Positions 33,721 to 42,344 of a stretch of 64,000 nt of DNA are shown piece by piece. A program made the position numbers and the translations under genes. Location: positions 1 through 64,000 of the forward strand of contig DATMGU010000110.1 of the NCBI GenBank assembly GCA_035555315.1. The letters run 5' to 3'. Source of the DNA: DATMGU01 sp035555315 (lineage in GTDB: Bacteria > Pseudomonadota > Alphaproteobacteria > ATCC43930 > CGMCC-115725). The notes beneath the pieces were generated by a model that was not told the DNA's origin, made no database searches, and saw only the letters and a program-made list of their open reading frames with translations. Numbering within the stretch: position 1 is the first letter of the stretch; each line of letters opens with the position of its first letter.

Positions 33721-35946
33721 ATGACCGCCCTTCCGCTTTCCCGCCGCATGCTGCTCAAGGCCGGCGGCGCCGTGATCGTCAGCTTCGGCATCCCGTCCCT
33801 GGCCCAGGCCGCCTCCAACCAACCGACCGGCGCCCCACGAACTCTGGACCCCGCGCAGGTCGACGGCTTCCTCGCCTTCCACGCCGACGGCACGGTCAGC
33901 GTCTTCAGCGGCAAGGTCGATCTCGGCACCGGGCTGCGCATCGCCATCCGGCAAATGGCGGCGGAGGAGCTGGGCATCGGCGTCGACCAGATCGCCCTGA
34001 TCGAAGGCGATACGGCCCTCACCCCCGACCAGGGCCCGACCGCCGGCAGCACCGGCGTCGCCCGAGGCGGCGTGCAGATCCGGCAGGCGGCGGCGACCGC
34101 CCGCCAGGCCCTGATCGGCCTCGCCGCCGGTCGGTTGAAGCGCCCGGCGGGCGAGCTCGATCTCATCGCCGGCGAAGTCCGTCCCGTGGCTGGCGGCCCC
34201 GCCGACAGTCCGGGGGTGACCGTCGCGAGTCTGATCGGCGACCGGCTGCTGGATCTGCCGATCGACGCCAAGGCGCCATTGCGGGATCCGGATGGCTACA
34301 AGCTCGTCGGCCAGTCCCTGCCCCGGCCGGACGTGCCGGAGAAGGTCATGGGCCGGCATGTCTACGTCCATGATTTCAGCCTGCCCGGGATGCTGCATGG
34401 CCGAGTCATCCGGCCCCCGGCGATCGACGCGCGGCTCGAAACCGTCGACGAAACCTCGATTGCCGGGTTGAACGGCGTGCGCATCATCCGGATCAAGGAT
34501 TTCCTGGGTGTGGTCGCCGAGGATGAATGGACCGCGGTGCGCGCCGCCGATCGGCTGAAGGCGACCTGGTCCGGTGGCCAGCATCTGCCGGTACAGAGCG
34601 ATCTCTACTCCGCCATCCGCGGTACCGCCGTCGCGCGGGACGCGGCGGTCGTCAGCAAGGGCGATCCGGCCGTCCTGCGCGGATCGAGCCAAATCCACAC
34701 GGCCACCTATCAATGGCCTATTCAGAGCCATGCCTCCCTCGGCCCGTCCTGCGCGGTCGCCGATATCACGCCCGACGAGGCGACCATCTGGACCGCCTCG
34801 CAATCGACCCACCGGTTCCGCCTCGCCTTCGCCAAATTCCTCGACCTGCCGGCCGAGCGGGTGCGGCTGATCTACCTCGACGGCTCCGGCTGCTATGGCA
34901 TGAACGGCCATGACGACGCCGCGGCGGATGCGGCCCTGATGTCCAGGGCGGTGGGGCGGCCCGTGCGGGTGCAATGGATGCGGGCGGACGAGCATGGCTG
35001 GGACCCGAAAGGTCCGCCCCAGCTGCTTGACGTCTCAGCGACGCTCGACAGCGAGGGAAGGATCACCGCCTGGCGGACCGAGGCCTGGCTGCCGCTTGCG
35101 ACCGCCGGGCTGCCGAACATCCCGCTGCTCGGACCGCAAGCCGCGGGAATCGGGCAGGTTCAAGGGCTTTCAGCCGGGCTGATCGACCAGAACACGGATC
35201 CGCCCTATGCGGTGGCGAATGTCGAGGCCACGATCCACTGGCTGAAGAGCACGCCCCTGCGACCCTCCAACATTCGAGCCCCCGGCAAGATCGCCAACAC
35301 CTTCGCGATCGAAGGCTTCACCGACGAGCTCGCCGCCGTCGCCGGGGTCGATCCCGTCGAATTCCGGCGTCGCGGCCTGTCCGACCCGCGCGGATTGGAC
35401 GTGCTGCGGCGCGCGGCCACGCTGTTCGGCTGGGAGCCTCGCCCATCCCCGGCCCCCGCCCGGAACGGCCCAGCGGAGGGGCGCGGGATCGCCTATGTCC
35501 ACTACAAGCACAGCGAGAACTACGTGGCCCTGGCGATGGCGGTGACGGTCGATCCGAAATCGGGCGCGATCCGGGTGACGCGCGTCGCCTGCTCCCATGA
35601 TTGCGGCTTGGTGATCAATCCCGACGCTCTCAAGAACCAGATCGAGGGCGCCATCGTCCAGACGCTGAGCCGCGGCCTGCACGAGGAGGTGACGTTCGAC
35701 CACGACCGCGTCACCAGCCTCGACTGGGCAGGCTATCCGATCCTGACCTTCCCGGAACTCCCGGAGATCACCATCGATCTGGTCGAGCGCCGGCACGAAC
35801 CACCCTTGGGAGGCGGCGAGGCCGCCGCGGCGCCGGTCGCCGCCGCGCTTGCCAATGCGGTGTTCGACGCCATCGGCATCCGCTTGCGGACGGTGCCCTT
35901 CACCCCGGACCGAGTTAAGGCCGCCATCAAGGAACGAGGGGCTTGA
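33721..35946 (+). CDS. IorB-like molybdopterin-binding large subunit with Tat signal
   Basis: A 741-residue Mo subunit of the isoquinoline-1-oxidoreductase/aldehyde-oxidoreductase group. The N-terminal Tat motif SRRMLLKAGG with AQA cleavage (about 7-27) implies a periplasmic location. The catalytic Glu is in LGGGEAA near the C-terminus. Together with the small subunit it forms a flavin-free enzyme. Known relatives pass electrons to c-type cytochromes, but no cytochrome gene is adjacent. The likely job is hydroxylation of a heterocycle or oxidation of an aldehyde. It is the last gene of the plus-strand unit, convergent with the Ldh-type gene. Confidence 0.9.
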   Translation: MTALPLSRRMLLKAGGAVIVSFGIPSLAQAASNQPTGAPRTLDPAQVDGFLAFHADGTVSVFSGKVDLGTGLRIAIRQMAAEELGIGVDQIALIEGDTALTPDQGPTAGSTGVARGGVQIRQAAATARQALIGLAAGRLKRPAGELDLIAGEVRPVAGGPADSPGVTVASLIGDRLLDLPIDAKAPLRDPDGYKLVGQSLPRPDVPEKVMGRHVYVHDFSLPGMLHGRVIRPPAIDARLETVDETSIAGLNGVRIIRIKDFLGVVAEDEWTAVRAADRLKATWSGGQHLPVQSDLYSAIRGTAVARDAAVVSKGDPAVLRGSSQIHTATYQWPIQSHASLGPSCAVADITPDEATIWTASQSTHRFRLAFAKFLDLPAERVRLIYLDGSGCYGMNGHDDAAADAALMSRAVGRPVRVQWMRADEHGWDPKGPPQLLDVSATLDSEGRITAWRTEAWLPLATAGLPNIPLLGPQAAGIGQVQGLSAGLIDQNTDPPYAVANVEATIHWLKSTPLRPSNIRAPGKIANTFAIEGFTDELAAVAGVDPVEFRRRGLSDPRGLDVLRRAATLFGWEPRPSPAPARNGPAEGRGIAYVHYKHSENYVALAMAVTVDPKSGAIRVTRVACSHDCGLVINPDALKNQIEGAIVQTLSRGLHEEVTFDHDRVTSLDWAGYPILTFPELPEITIDLVERRHEPPLGGGEAAAAPVAAALANAVFDAIGIRLRTVPFTPDRVKAAIKERGA

Positions 35947-36084
35947 ACCCGAACGGAGCGGGCAACGGACCGTTGAAAGCATGGGCTCAGACGAGGTGGA
36001 ACGCCAGCAAAGCATGTTTGCGCTTGAAGCCCCAACGATAGCTGGAGAGTGAGCCCAGGTCGATCGAGGTCCGGACGAGCGTTG

Positions 36085-37140
36085 CTAGATCGGCAATTCG
36101 TGCGTCACCCGCATGTCACGGGCCAGCTTGGCGAGATCCGCCAGAGTGTCGGCGGGTAGGAGCAAGCCTTCCGCGCGGTTGCGTATATCATTCCGCGCCT
36201 CGAGTTCGCCGGGATAGAAAACCTCCTCGGAGCCTTTCGCCAATTTCACGCCCTTGAGGCCCGCGATCATCGCCTCGATACGGGTATTGAACTCGGCGAG
36301 CGGTTGGAACACCTCGACATTCAAGGCAATAAGGAGGTGGCCGGCACCACTCCGCTTGTCGGGCTGGTATGGCCCCGCCACACCCGGCCCGAACGCGCTG
36401 CCGGTGAGTACGCCCGACAGCACGTCCATGATGACGGAGATCGCATAGCCCTTATGGCCGGCCATCGGCTGAATGATGCCGGACAGCGCCTCGGCCGGAT
36501 CGGTCGTTGGTTCGCCCTCGGCATTGATCGCCCAGCCGGACGGGATCGGCACACCGTTCTGCCGCGCCAGATAGATCTTGCCGCGGGCCACGCTGGTATT
36601 GGCGATATCGAGGACCATCGGCGCATGCCGCCCGGCCGGCGCCGCCCAAGACCAGGGATTGTTGCCGACCAGCTTCTCGCGACCGCCCCATGGCGCCATA
36701 GCGGGGCTTGCATTGGTCGACATGAACATGATGCAGCCTTCCGGCGGCGCCATCAGCGTATAGTACATGGCGGTGCCGAAATGGTTGGAATTGCGGAGCG
36801 CCACGGCGCCGATCCCATGCAGCTTCGCGCGTCGAATAACGTCCTTCGCCGCCCTCGCCGTCAGCACCTGCCCCATGGCATCATGACCGTCGATGACGCC
36901 GATCGCGCCGGCATCGACGATATAGTCCGGTGCCGCCACCGGCTTCGCCACGCCGGATTTCAACCGCGCGACGTACCAAGGCAACCGCATGACGCCGTGG
37001 GATTGATGCCCCCAAAGATCGGCCTGGACGAGCGTATCGGCGGCGAGATGGGCATCTTCAGCCGGCATGCCCGCCTTGACGTAGATGGCGGTAGCGAAGT
37101 CCAGCAGCTGATCTGGACGAAGACGCGATGTTTCCGTCAC
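36085..37140 (-). CDS. Ldh-family NAD(P)-dependent oxidoreductase (malate/L-lactate/ureidoglycolate type)
   Basis: A 351-residue dehydrogenase of the YbiC/AllD/DlgD fold, distinct from classical LDH. Signatures are SHGVMRLPWYV (about 53-63), NSNHFGTAMYY with the catalytic His (about 117-127), and GNNPWSWAAP. Family members oxidise malate, ureidoglycolate, 2,3-diketo-L-gulonate or related 2-hydroxyacids. It is the last gene of a minus-strand operon starting with the MFS transporter at 41299. Confidence 0.9.
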   Translation of the reverse strand: MTETSRLRPDQLLDFATAIYVKAGMPAEDAHLAADTLVQADLWGHQSHGVMRLPWYVARLKSGVAKPVAAPDYIVDAGAIGVIDGHDAMGQVLTARAAKDVIRRAKLHGIGAVALRNSNHFGTAMYYTLMAPPEGCIMFMSTNASPAMAPWGGREKLVGNNPWSWAAPAGRHAPMVLDIANTSVARGKIYLARQNGVPIPSGWAINAEGEPTTDPAEALSGIIQPMAGHKGYAISVIMDVLSGVLTGSAFGPGVAGPYQPDKRSGAGHLLIALNVEVFQPLAEFNTRIEAMIAGLKGVKLAKGSEEVFYPGELEARNDIRNRAEGLLLPADTLADLAKLARDMRVTHELPI

Positions 37141-37196
37141 GACGACTCCTTGAGCGTTGGCGCGCCTGCCAGATATTCCGGTCTTCAGGCCGGTCT

Positions 37197-37994
37197 TCAG
37201 GCGACTTCGGTTTTGAACTCGATGGCCGTGTCGAGGTATCGGGCGCTCACCTCGGCGGTGCCTTCGATCACGAAGGGCTTGGAGACGGTGCCGGTGGAGA
37301 TGATCGAACCCTTGGGGAGCATCATGCCGCGCTCGCGGGCGAGGGCCACGAAATCGGTGAACGCGGTTTCCACGTCGGTCACATCGTCACCGGTCAGGGC
37401 CCTCGCCCGCTCGTGGCCATCGACCAGAACCTGCGTGGAAGGGGCGATATCGGCGAGACGTGCCGGATCCACCACCTCGCCCACGATCAGCGCCTCGAAG
37501 CCGGCATTATCGGCCGCGAAGCTGGGCCAGCCGACGCTACGCCGATCGACGAAGCGTGCCCGAACCAGTTCGACGGTGGTGCGGATTTCCGCGATGGCAT
37601 CCAGCGGATCGCCGAGCCGATCGCCCGGCGGGATATCGCGGGCGAGCACATAGGCGATCTCGAACTCCACGGTCACCGGCGCCCTGTCGGGCAGTCGCAC
37701 GGTCTCGCCGGTCCGAACGCAGCGCGAGGCGAGAACGCGGCCGGCGATGGCCCGGCCAACCTTCGAGTCGATCTTGCCCTTGCGGCTGCCGACACCCAGC
37801 TTCCAGCCGACGACGCGCTCGCCCAAGGCAGCAACGAGGCGATCCTGGATATCGTAGCCCTCCTCCAGGGAGGACGGCCGCAATTCCGGCGGCAGGGCGG
37901 TTACCTGGCGACCGCTGCGCCATAGCTCCGCGAGGTAGGAAGCGGCAGCGTCGGCGGCCAGCGGCTCACGGTCGAAACCATGCGCTTCAGACAT
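37197..37994 (-). CDS. 2-keto-4-pentenoate hydratase (MhpD)-like protein
   Basis: A 265-residue member of the fumarylacetoacetate-hydrolase/hydratase superfamily, with VGWKLGVGSRKGK (about 63-75) and the metal-binding VEFEIAYVLARDIPPG (about 107-122). MhpD-type enzymes add water to 2-oxopent-4-enoate; close relatives decarboxylate 4-oxalocrotonate or handle deoxy-keto acids. The ATG at 37994 overlaps the preceding dehydrogenase by 8 nt. Confidence 0.85.
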   Translation of the reverse strand: MSEAHGFDREPLAADAAASYLAELWRSGRQVTALPPELRPSSLEEGYDIQDRLVAALGERVVGWKLGVGSRKGKIDSKVGRAIAGRVLASRCVRTGETVRLPDRAPVTVEFEIAYVLARDIPPGDRLGDPLDAIAEIRTTVELVRARFVDRRSVGWPSFAADNAGFEALIVGEVVDPARLADIAPSTQVLVDGHERARALTGDDVTDVETAFTDFVALARERGMMLPKGSIISTGTVSKPFVIEGTAEVSARYLDTAIEFKTEVA

Positions 37995-38913
37995 TATGCT
38001 CTCCCTCGGTCTTCGGCTGGCTGGGACTTCGGAACTCGACGCCGAGCAGGCTTTCGAACACCCGGACCATGCCGCCCTTGTCCAGCTCGCCATGCCCCCG
38101 CAGCAGCGCGGTTTGATAGGTGGCGGTCGCAGCCGCCAGCACCGGCATCGGTATGCATAGCCGAGCGCCCAGCTCGGACGCGCCGACCAGGTCCTTGTAT
38201 GCATGCCGCATGGGATACCCGTCGGAAAACCGACCCCGCAGGATGCGCGGCAAGAAGAATTCCGACGCGTGACTGCGGCCGGTCCCACTATTGATCACCG
38301 CGGCCACCTTGTCCGGATCGAGCCCCATCCGGACCGCCATGGGCAAGGCTTCGGCAAGAGCCGCGGCATTGACGTCGAATAGCAGCTGATTGATGAGCTT
38401 CGCGAGCTGGCCGCTGCCGCTCGGCCCCATATGGAGGATCGTCTTGCCGATATGGTCGAGGATCGGCTTGACCGCCTCGAAGACCGGCTCCGGCCCGCCG
38501 CACATGACGGTCAATGTCCCATCGGCCGCCCTTGTCTCCATGCCCGAGATCGGCGCATCGAGGAAATCGATACCGCGCGCCGCCAGCGCCTCGGCGACCT
38601 TGATCGTCGTGCCGTGATCGATCGTGCTGAGATCGACGATTGTCTGGCCCGGTCGCATGGCCGCCGCGAGACCACCCGGCCCGAGCAGGACTTCATGGAC
38701 GACACCGCCATTGGGCAGGCATAGGAAAACGAGGTCGCACCGGGCGAGATCGCCATTGTCCGAGGTCGTCTCGACGCCGCGTTCGCGCAGCGCCGCCAGC
38801 GTTTCCGCGTTTCGGCCGCTGGCGAGCACGGTCCAACCCGTCCGCAACAGATTGGCGGCGATATGCCGCCCCATCTGGCCGAGGCCGACAATGCCGAGCG
38901 ATGGCTTGGTCAT
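37987..38913 (-). CDS. NAD(P)-dependent beta-hydroxyacid dehydrogenase
   Basis: A 308-residue member of the 2-hydroxy-3-oxopropionate reductase/3-hydroxyisobutyrate dehydrogenase family, with VGLGQMGRH at the N-terminus, DAPISGMETRAADGT (about 120-134) and the catalytic Lys in GQLAKLINQ. Sequence differences make it a paralogue, not a copy, of the protein at 32225. The ATG at 38913 overlaps the lactonase stop (ATGA). Confidence 0.9.
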   Translation of the reverse strand: MTKPSLGIVGLGQMGRHIAANLLRTGWTVLASGRNAETLAALRERGVETTSDNGDLARCDLVFLCLPNGGVVHEVLLGPGGLAAAMRPGQTIVDLSTIDHGTTIKVAEALAARGIDFLDAPISGMETRAADGTLTVMCGGPEPVFEAVKPILDHIGKTILHMGPSGSGQLAKLINQLLFDVNAAALAEALPMAVRMGLDPDKVAAVINSGTGRSHASEFFLPRILRGRFSDGYPMRHAYKDLVGASELGARLCIPMPVLAAATATYQTALLRGHGELDKGGMVRVFESLLGVEFRSPSQPKTEGEHNV

Positions 38914-40007
38914 GAGATCTCCGCCTCCTTTCGATTGCCGGCGTCGCCGAACAGGATACAGACCGGGCTGCCGGTTTCCAGGACGCGCCCGGTCGGGGTC
39001 AAGGCGCCGCTCGCCTGATCGACATGGAACGAGACGATCGTATGGCTGGCCTCGTTCGCGACGAACAGGACCCGGCCCGACGGATCGAGCGTCATGAAAC
39101 GCGGCACCTTGCCCTGGGTATGGACCCAACCGACAGCGGCCAATCCGTGGCTTTCCGGATCGACCGCGAAGATCGCCACGCTGTCATGCCCGCGGTTGGA
39201 GACATAGACGAAGCGTCCGGATGGCGGGACCGCGATCGCGGCGCCATTATTGGTGCCGAGGAAATTCGCCGGCTGGGTCGAGACGAGTTCGATCTGGCGC
39301 AGGGTCCGCGTCGCCGCGTCAAAGCGGCATGTCGTGACCGTCGAGTCCAGCTCGTTGACCAAATACAGGATCGGCGCCGTCGGATGAAACGCCGCGTGCC
39401 GAGGCCCCGCCCCGGGCCGGGCCGCCCTAGGCCTACGCTCGTCGAGCCACAGCGAACCTCGGTCACGGTCGAACTCCACGATGAAGGTGGCGTCCAATCC
39501 CTTATCCGGCACGATGAAGCAGGTTTCATGCGGATCGAGCAGAACCTGATGGGGATGGGAGAAGCTCTGCTCGGTGCGATGCGGCCCCGTCTCGCCCGGC
39601 AGCGACAGCAGATCGCAAACCGGTTCCAGATCGCCATCCCGACCGATCGGTAGCGACGCGAGCGATCCCGTCGCATAATTCGCGACCACGAGAAAGCGGT
39701 TCGCCGGGTCGACGGCGAGATGCACCGGATTGAGCCCCCGGGTGGATTGCTGGTTCAGGAACGTAAGGGTGCCATCCTCGGCATCGATCCGGAACGCGCT
39801 CACGTCGGACTGATCGCCATGCACGACGTAAAGCACGCGGCCAAAGCGGTCGACCGCCAGATAGGACGGATTGACGAGGTCACCGACCAGCTGGATCGGG
39901 GTCCATGCCCCGCTCGGCTCGTCCACCCGGTAAACACCGAGGCCGAGGCCTCGGGCGTCGCGTTTCCGGGTGGTTCGGCACCCCACATAGGCGAACAACG
40001 GGCTCAA
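38910..40007 (-). CDS. Lactonase, 7-bladed beta-propeller (Pgl/YbhE family)
   Basis: A 365-residue beta-propeller with family repeats such as GRVLYVVHGDQSD, GRFVYVSNRGHDS and GRVLFVANEASHT. E. coli Pgl is a 6-phosphogluconolactonase and other members open muconolactone or aldonolactones. No ATG is available near the family N-terminus (LFAYVGCRTTRKRDARG). The best start is a TTG at 40007 overlapping the MFS stop (TTGA), so the start is uncertain. In this operon it would open a sugar or hydroxyacid lactone before dehydrogenation. Confidence 0.83.
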   Translation of the reverse strand: MSPLFAYVGCRTTRKRDARGLGLGVYRVDEPSGAWTPIQLVGDLVNPSYLAVDRFGRVLYVVHGDQSDVSAFRIDAEDGTLTFLNQQSTRGLNPVHLAVDPANRFLVVANYATGSLASLPIGRDGDLEPVCDLLSLPGETGPHRTEQSFSHPHQVLLDPHETCFIVPDKGLDATFIVEFDRDRGSLWLDERRPRAARPGAGPRHAAFHPTAPILYLVNELDSTVTTCRFDAATRTLRQIELVSTQPANFLGTNNGAAIAVPPSGRFVYVSNRGHDSVAIFAVDPESHGLAAVGWVHTQGKVPRFMTLDPSGRVLFVANEASHTIVSFHVDQASGALTPTGRVLETGSPVCILFGDAGNRKEAEIS

Positions 40008-41299
40008 GCCTGAGCCTGTGACGGCACGATAGCCCGCCCCCAGCCCCTTCCGATCGGCTGCCGGGTCAGGCCGAGGATGGAGGCGGCGCCCAGGGCCAGC
40101 AGGCATCCCGCGATGACGAACGCCCAGCTGTAGCTGCCCGTCGCATCGATGACGTAGCCGGTCACGATAGGCGCCAGCATGCCGAAGATATTGCCGCCGA
40201 CGATCACGAAACCCATCGCCACACCAATATCGCGCGGGTTCGGCAACAGATCGTTGGTCAGGGAGAAGATCTGCGAGGTGGTGGAGGCGACGCCGGTCAA
40301 GGACAAGGCCAACAATCCGATAAGGACCGGCAGACTATCGATGACCGGCGCCAGCAGGATGATCGCGGCCAACCCCATGGCGCAGGCGATCAGGTTGCGC
40401 CGCCCGCCGCCGGCCACATCCTGTCGCCGGAGCAGCCGATCGCTCAGCAAGCCGATCGCGATACAAAGGATGACCGCGATTCCATAGGGCACCGCGGTAT
40501 AAAGCCCGCTGCTGGTCAGGTTCAGGCCCTTTGTCGTCCGAAGATAGCTCGGCAGCCAGGTTAGAAAGAGATACTGCGAATAGACATTGCAGCCGATGGC
40601 CAGGGCCAGACCCCACAGCGTCGGCCCGCGCAGCAAATGCAGCAGCCCGGAGGCCGCGCCAGGCTCCAACCTGCGTCCACCGGTACGCTGCGTCAGGATG
40701 GTCCGCCGCTCGGTCTCCGACAACCAGGACGCCTCCTCCGGCCGCTTGAACAGGGCCAGCCAGACCGCCAGCCAAGCAAAGCCGAGCCCTCCGGCAACGA
40801 AGAACAGCACAGGCCAGCCGAACGCCCCGATGATCGGACCGGCGGCCAGGGCGCAGACCGCGGGGCCGGCATAGGCGCCGCAATTGAAGCAGGCATTGAG
40901 CAGGCCGCGCTCCCTTGCCGGGATCCACTCGCGAATCACTCGGGCACCGGAAGGGTTGGTCGAGGCTTCGCCGCCACCCATGACCAGGCGGCTCGCCAGC
41001 AGGGCCGAGAAGCTCGAGGCCAAGCCGGTACAGGCGGTTGCGAGCGACCACAAGCCGATCCCGAAGCCGGCCACACGCTTGGCGCCGAACCGATCGACCA
41101 AGAACCCCATCGGAATGAGGAAGAGCGTGTAGGTCCAGAGGAAGGATGAGAACAGATAGCCCTTGGCCACGGTCGACAAGCCGAATTCGCGCGCAATCGG
41201 CTCGATGGCGAAGGAGAGCGTCGCGCGGTCGATGTAGTTGATCAGTGTCAGGCTGAACAGCATCAAGGCGACCCAGCCTCTGCGATAATGCATCACCAT
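40004..41299 (-). CDS. MFS transporter, anion:cation symporter (ACS) family
   Basis: A 431-residue, 12-helix MFS carrier. TM1 NYIDRATLSFAI and the loop GFLVDRFGAKRVAG are typical of the ACS group that takes up hexuronates, glucarate, tartrate or phthalate with protons. It is the first gene of the lactonase/dehydrogenase/hydratase operon, preceded by a repeat-rich region, and is probably controlled by the UTRA GntR at 41437. The carboxylate substrate is inferred from family and enzymes. Confidence 0.9.
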   Translation of the reverse strand: MVMHYRRGWVALMLFSLTLINYIDRATLSFAIEPIAREFGLSTVAKGYLFSSFLWTYTLFLIPMGFLVDRFGAKRVAGFGIGLWSLATACTGLASSFSALLASRLVMGGGEASTNPSGARVIREWIPARERGLLNACFNCGAYAGPAVCALAAGPIIGAFGWPVLFFVAGGLGFAWLAVWLALFKRPEEASWLSETERRTILTQRTGGRRLEPGAASGLLHLLRGPTLWGLALAIGCNVYSQYLFLTWLPSYLRTTKGLNLTSSGLYTAVPYGIAVILCIAIGLLSDRLLRRQDVAGGGRRNLIACAMGLAAIILLAPVIDSLPVLIGLLALSLTGVASTTSQIFSLTNDLLPNPRDIGVAMGFVIVGGNIFGMLAPIVTGYVIDATGSYSWAFVIAGCLLALGAASILGLTRQPIGRGWGRAIVPSQAQA

Positions 41300-41379
41300 C
41301 CTCCCCGTTTGGCCCGGTTCGTTCGTCGACCGGCTTTTGCAGGCCGCCAGTGCCTCTCGGCGTGCCGGCGAACCATACG

Positions 41380-41412
41380 AAGTTGATTAGTTGACTATGC
41401 AACTTTGGTCAA
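41380..41412. promoter_or_regulatory. Interleaved inverted repeats upstream of the MFS operon
   Basis: AAGTTG (41380-41385) pairs with CAACTT (41400-41405), and TTGAC (41391-41395) pairs with GTCAA (41408-41412). AGTTGA also recurs directly at 41381 and 41389. The cluster is about 80 bases upstream of the MFS start and 25 bases after the gntR stop, a likely operator for the adjacent regulator. Confidence 0.45.
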
Positions 41413-41436
41413 TCATGTCGCTATCGGAAGGTCGCT

Positions 41437-42237
41437 TTAACGGCTCAGCTCAGTTCCTCCATGAACGACATAATCGAGCCTGAACTGCTCCGTATAGAAT
41501 GAAGCACCCGATAAAATCGGCCGGTCGTCGCTGCCCACGAGCACGTGATCCCGGATCAACAGCGGCCGCCCCTTTTGCAGTTCGAGCAGTCGCGCCACGC
41601 GGGGCGTGGCGGTTCCGGCCCTGACCGACGCTTCGATGCGCGCGATGGTTAGGCCCAGACCGACCTGCAGAATATGATGAATTGATCGGCTGGCGAGATC
41701 GGCGACCGCGATCCGAGCGCCAATCTCCTCCGGGATCAGTCGGGTCTCGAAGCTGAGCGGTACGCCTCTGATCGAACGGAGCCGCTCCAGGCGATAGGCT
41801 TTCGACCCCGGGGCGACGCGCAGCCGGGCGGCCGCGGCCTGAAGAATCGGCACCGGCGAGAAGTCGACAACACGATAATCGACTGTCTCACCGGTCTCGG
41901 CGGCCTGTTCCTCGAACGATCTGAGCCGCTTGGACTCGAGCGATACCGCGGCCGCCCCGGGGGCGACGAAAGACCCGGCCCCGACCCGCCGAACGATCGT
42001 ACCGTCGAAGACGAGTTCCTGAAGTGCCCGCGCCACGGTGGCCCGGGTCGTCTGGAAATGCTGGGCAAGCTCGGTTTCCGACGGGATGCGGTCGCCGGAG
42101 GCATAGGCACCGGAGAGAATGCCGCGCCGGATTTCATGCTGAATGCGGGCGTAGACGGGGACCCGGACCGGAATGTCGGTCTCGTCCTGTCGAGCAAACA
42201 CCGTGGGTCGAGAACGATGGTGCAAGTCCGCCTCCAT
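41437..42237 (-). CDS. GntR-family transcriptional regulator, HutC subfamily (UTRA domain)
   Basis: A 266-residue regulator. The winged helix lies at about 27-95 (YASGDRIPSETELAQHFQTTRATVARALQ in part) and the UTRA effector domain at about 115-260 (FSPVPILQAAAARLRVAPGS onwards). HutC-type regulators usually bind the substrate or an early intermediate and repress. It is on the same strand and 137 bp upstream of the MFS-led operon, which it most likely controls. Confidence 0.9.
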   Translation of the reverse strand: MEADLHHRSRPTVFARQDETDIPVRVPVYARIQHEIRRGILSGAYASGDRIPSETELAQHFQTTRATVARALQELVFDGTIVRRVGAGSFVAPGAAAVSLESKRLRSFEEQAAETGETVDYRVVDFSPVPILQAAAARLRVAPGSKAYRLERLRSIRGVPLSFETRLIPEEIGARIAVADLASRSIHHILQVGLGLTIARIEASVRAGTATPRVARLLELQKGRPLLIRDHVLVGSDDRPILSGASFYTEQFRLDYVVHGGTELSR

Positions 42238-42306
42238 GAATGCCGCTCGGCAAGCTCATACTGAAGCGAACGGCTCAAGGCCAGCATCTAGGGTCGCGCC
42301 GGTGAT

Positions 42307-42335
42307 GGGCCGGCCTGCACGGAACAGGCCGGCCC
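42307..42335 (-). terminator. Strong GC hairpin after the second MFS gene
   Basis: GGGCCGGCCTG (42307-42317) and CAGGCCGGCCC (42325-42335) form a perfect 11-bp stem with a 7-nt loop, 9 bases after the MFS stop on the minus strand. There is no U-tract, as is common in GC-rich genomes. It should separate the idonate-type operon from the downstream gntR gene. Confidence 0.6.
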
Positions 42336-42344
42336 GTCCCAGGG

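Noticed and set aside
33193..34995. 600-codon open frame on the minus strand
   Set aside because: Antisense to the IorA/IorB-like genes, with no recognisable motif.
35963..35975. CAACGG-A-CCGTTG palindrome after the IorB-like gene
   Set aside because: A usable hairpin would have only 5 bp and there is no U-tract, so terminator function is too weak to call.
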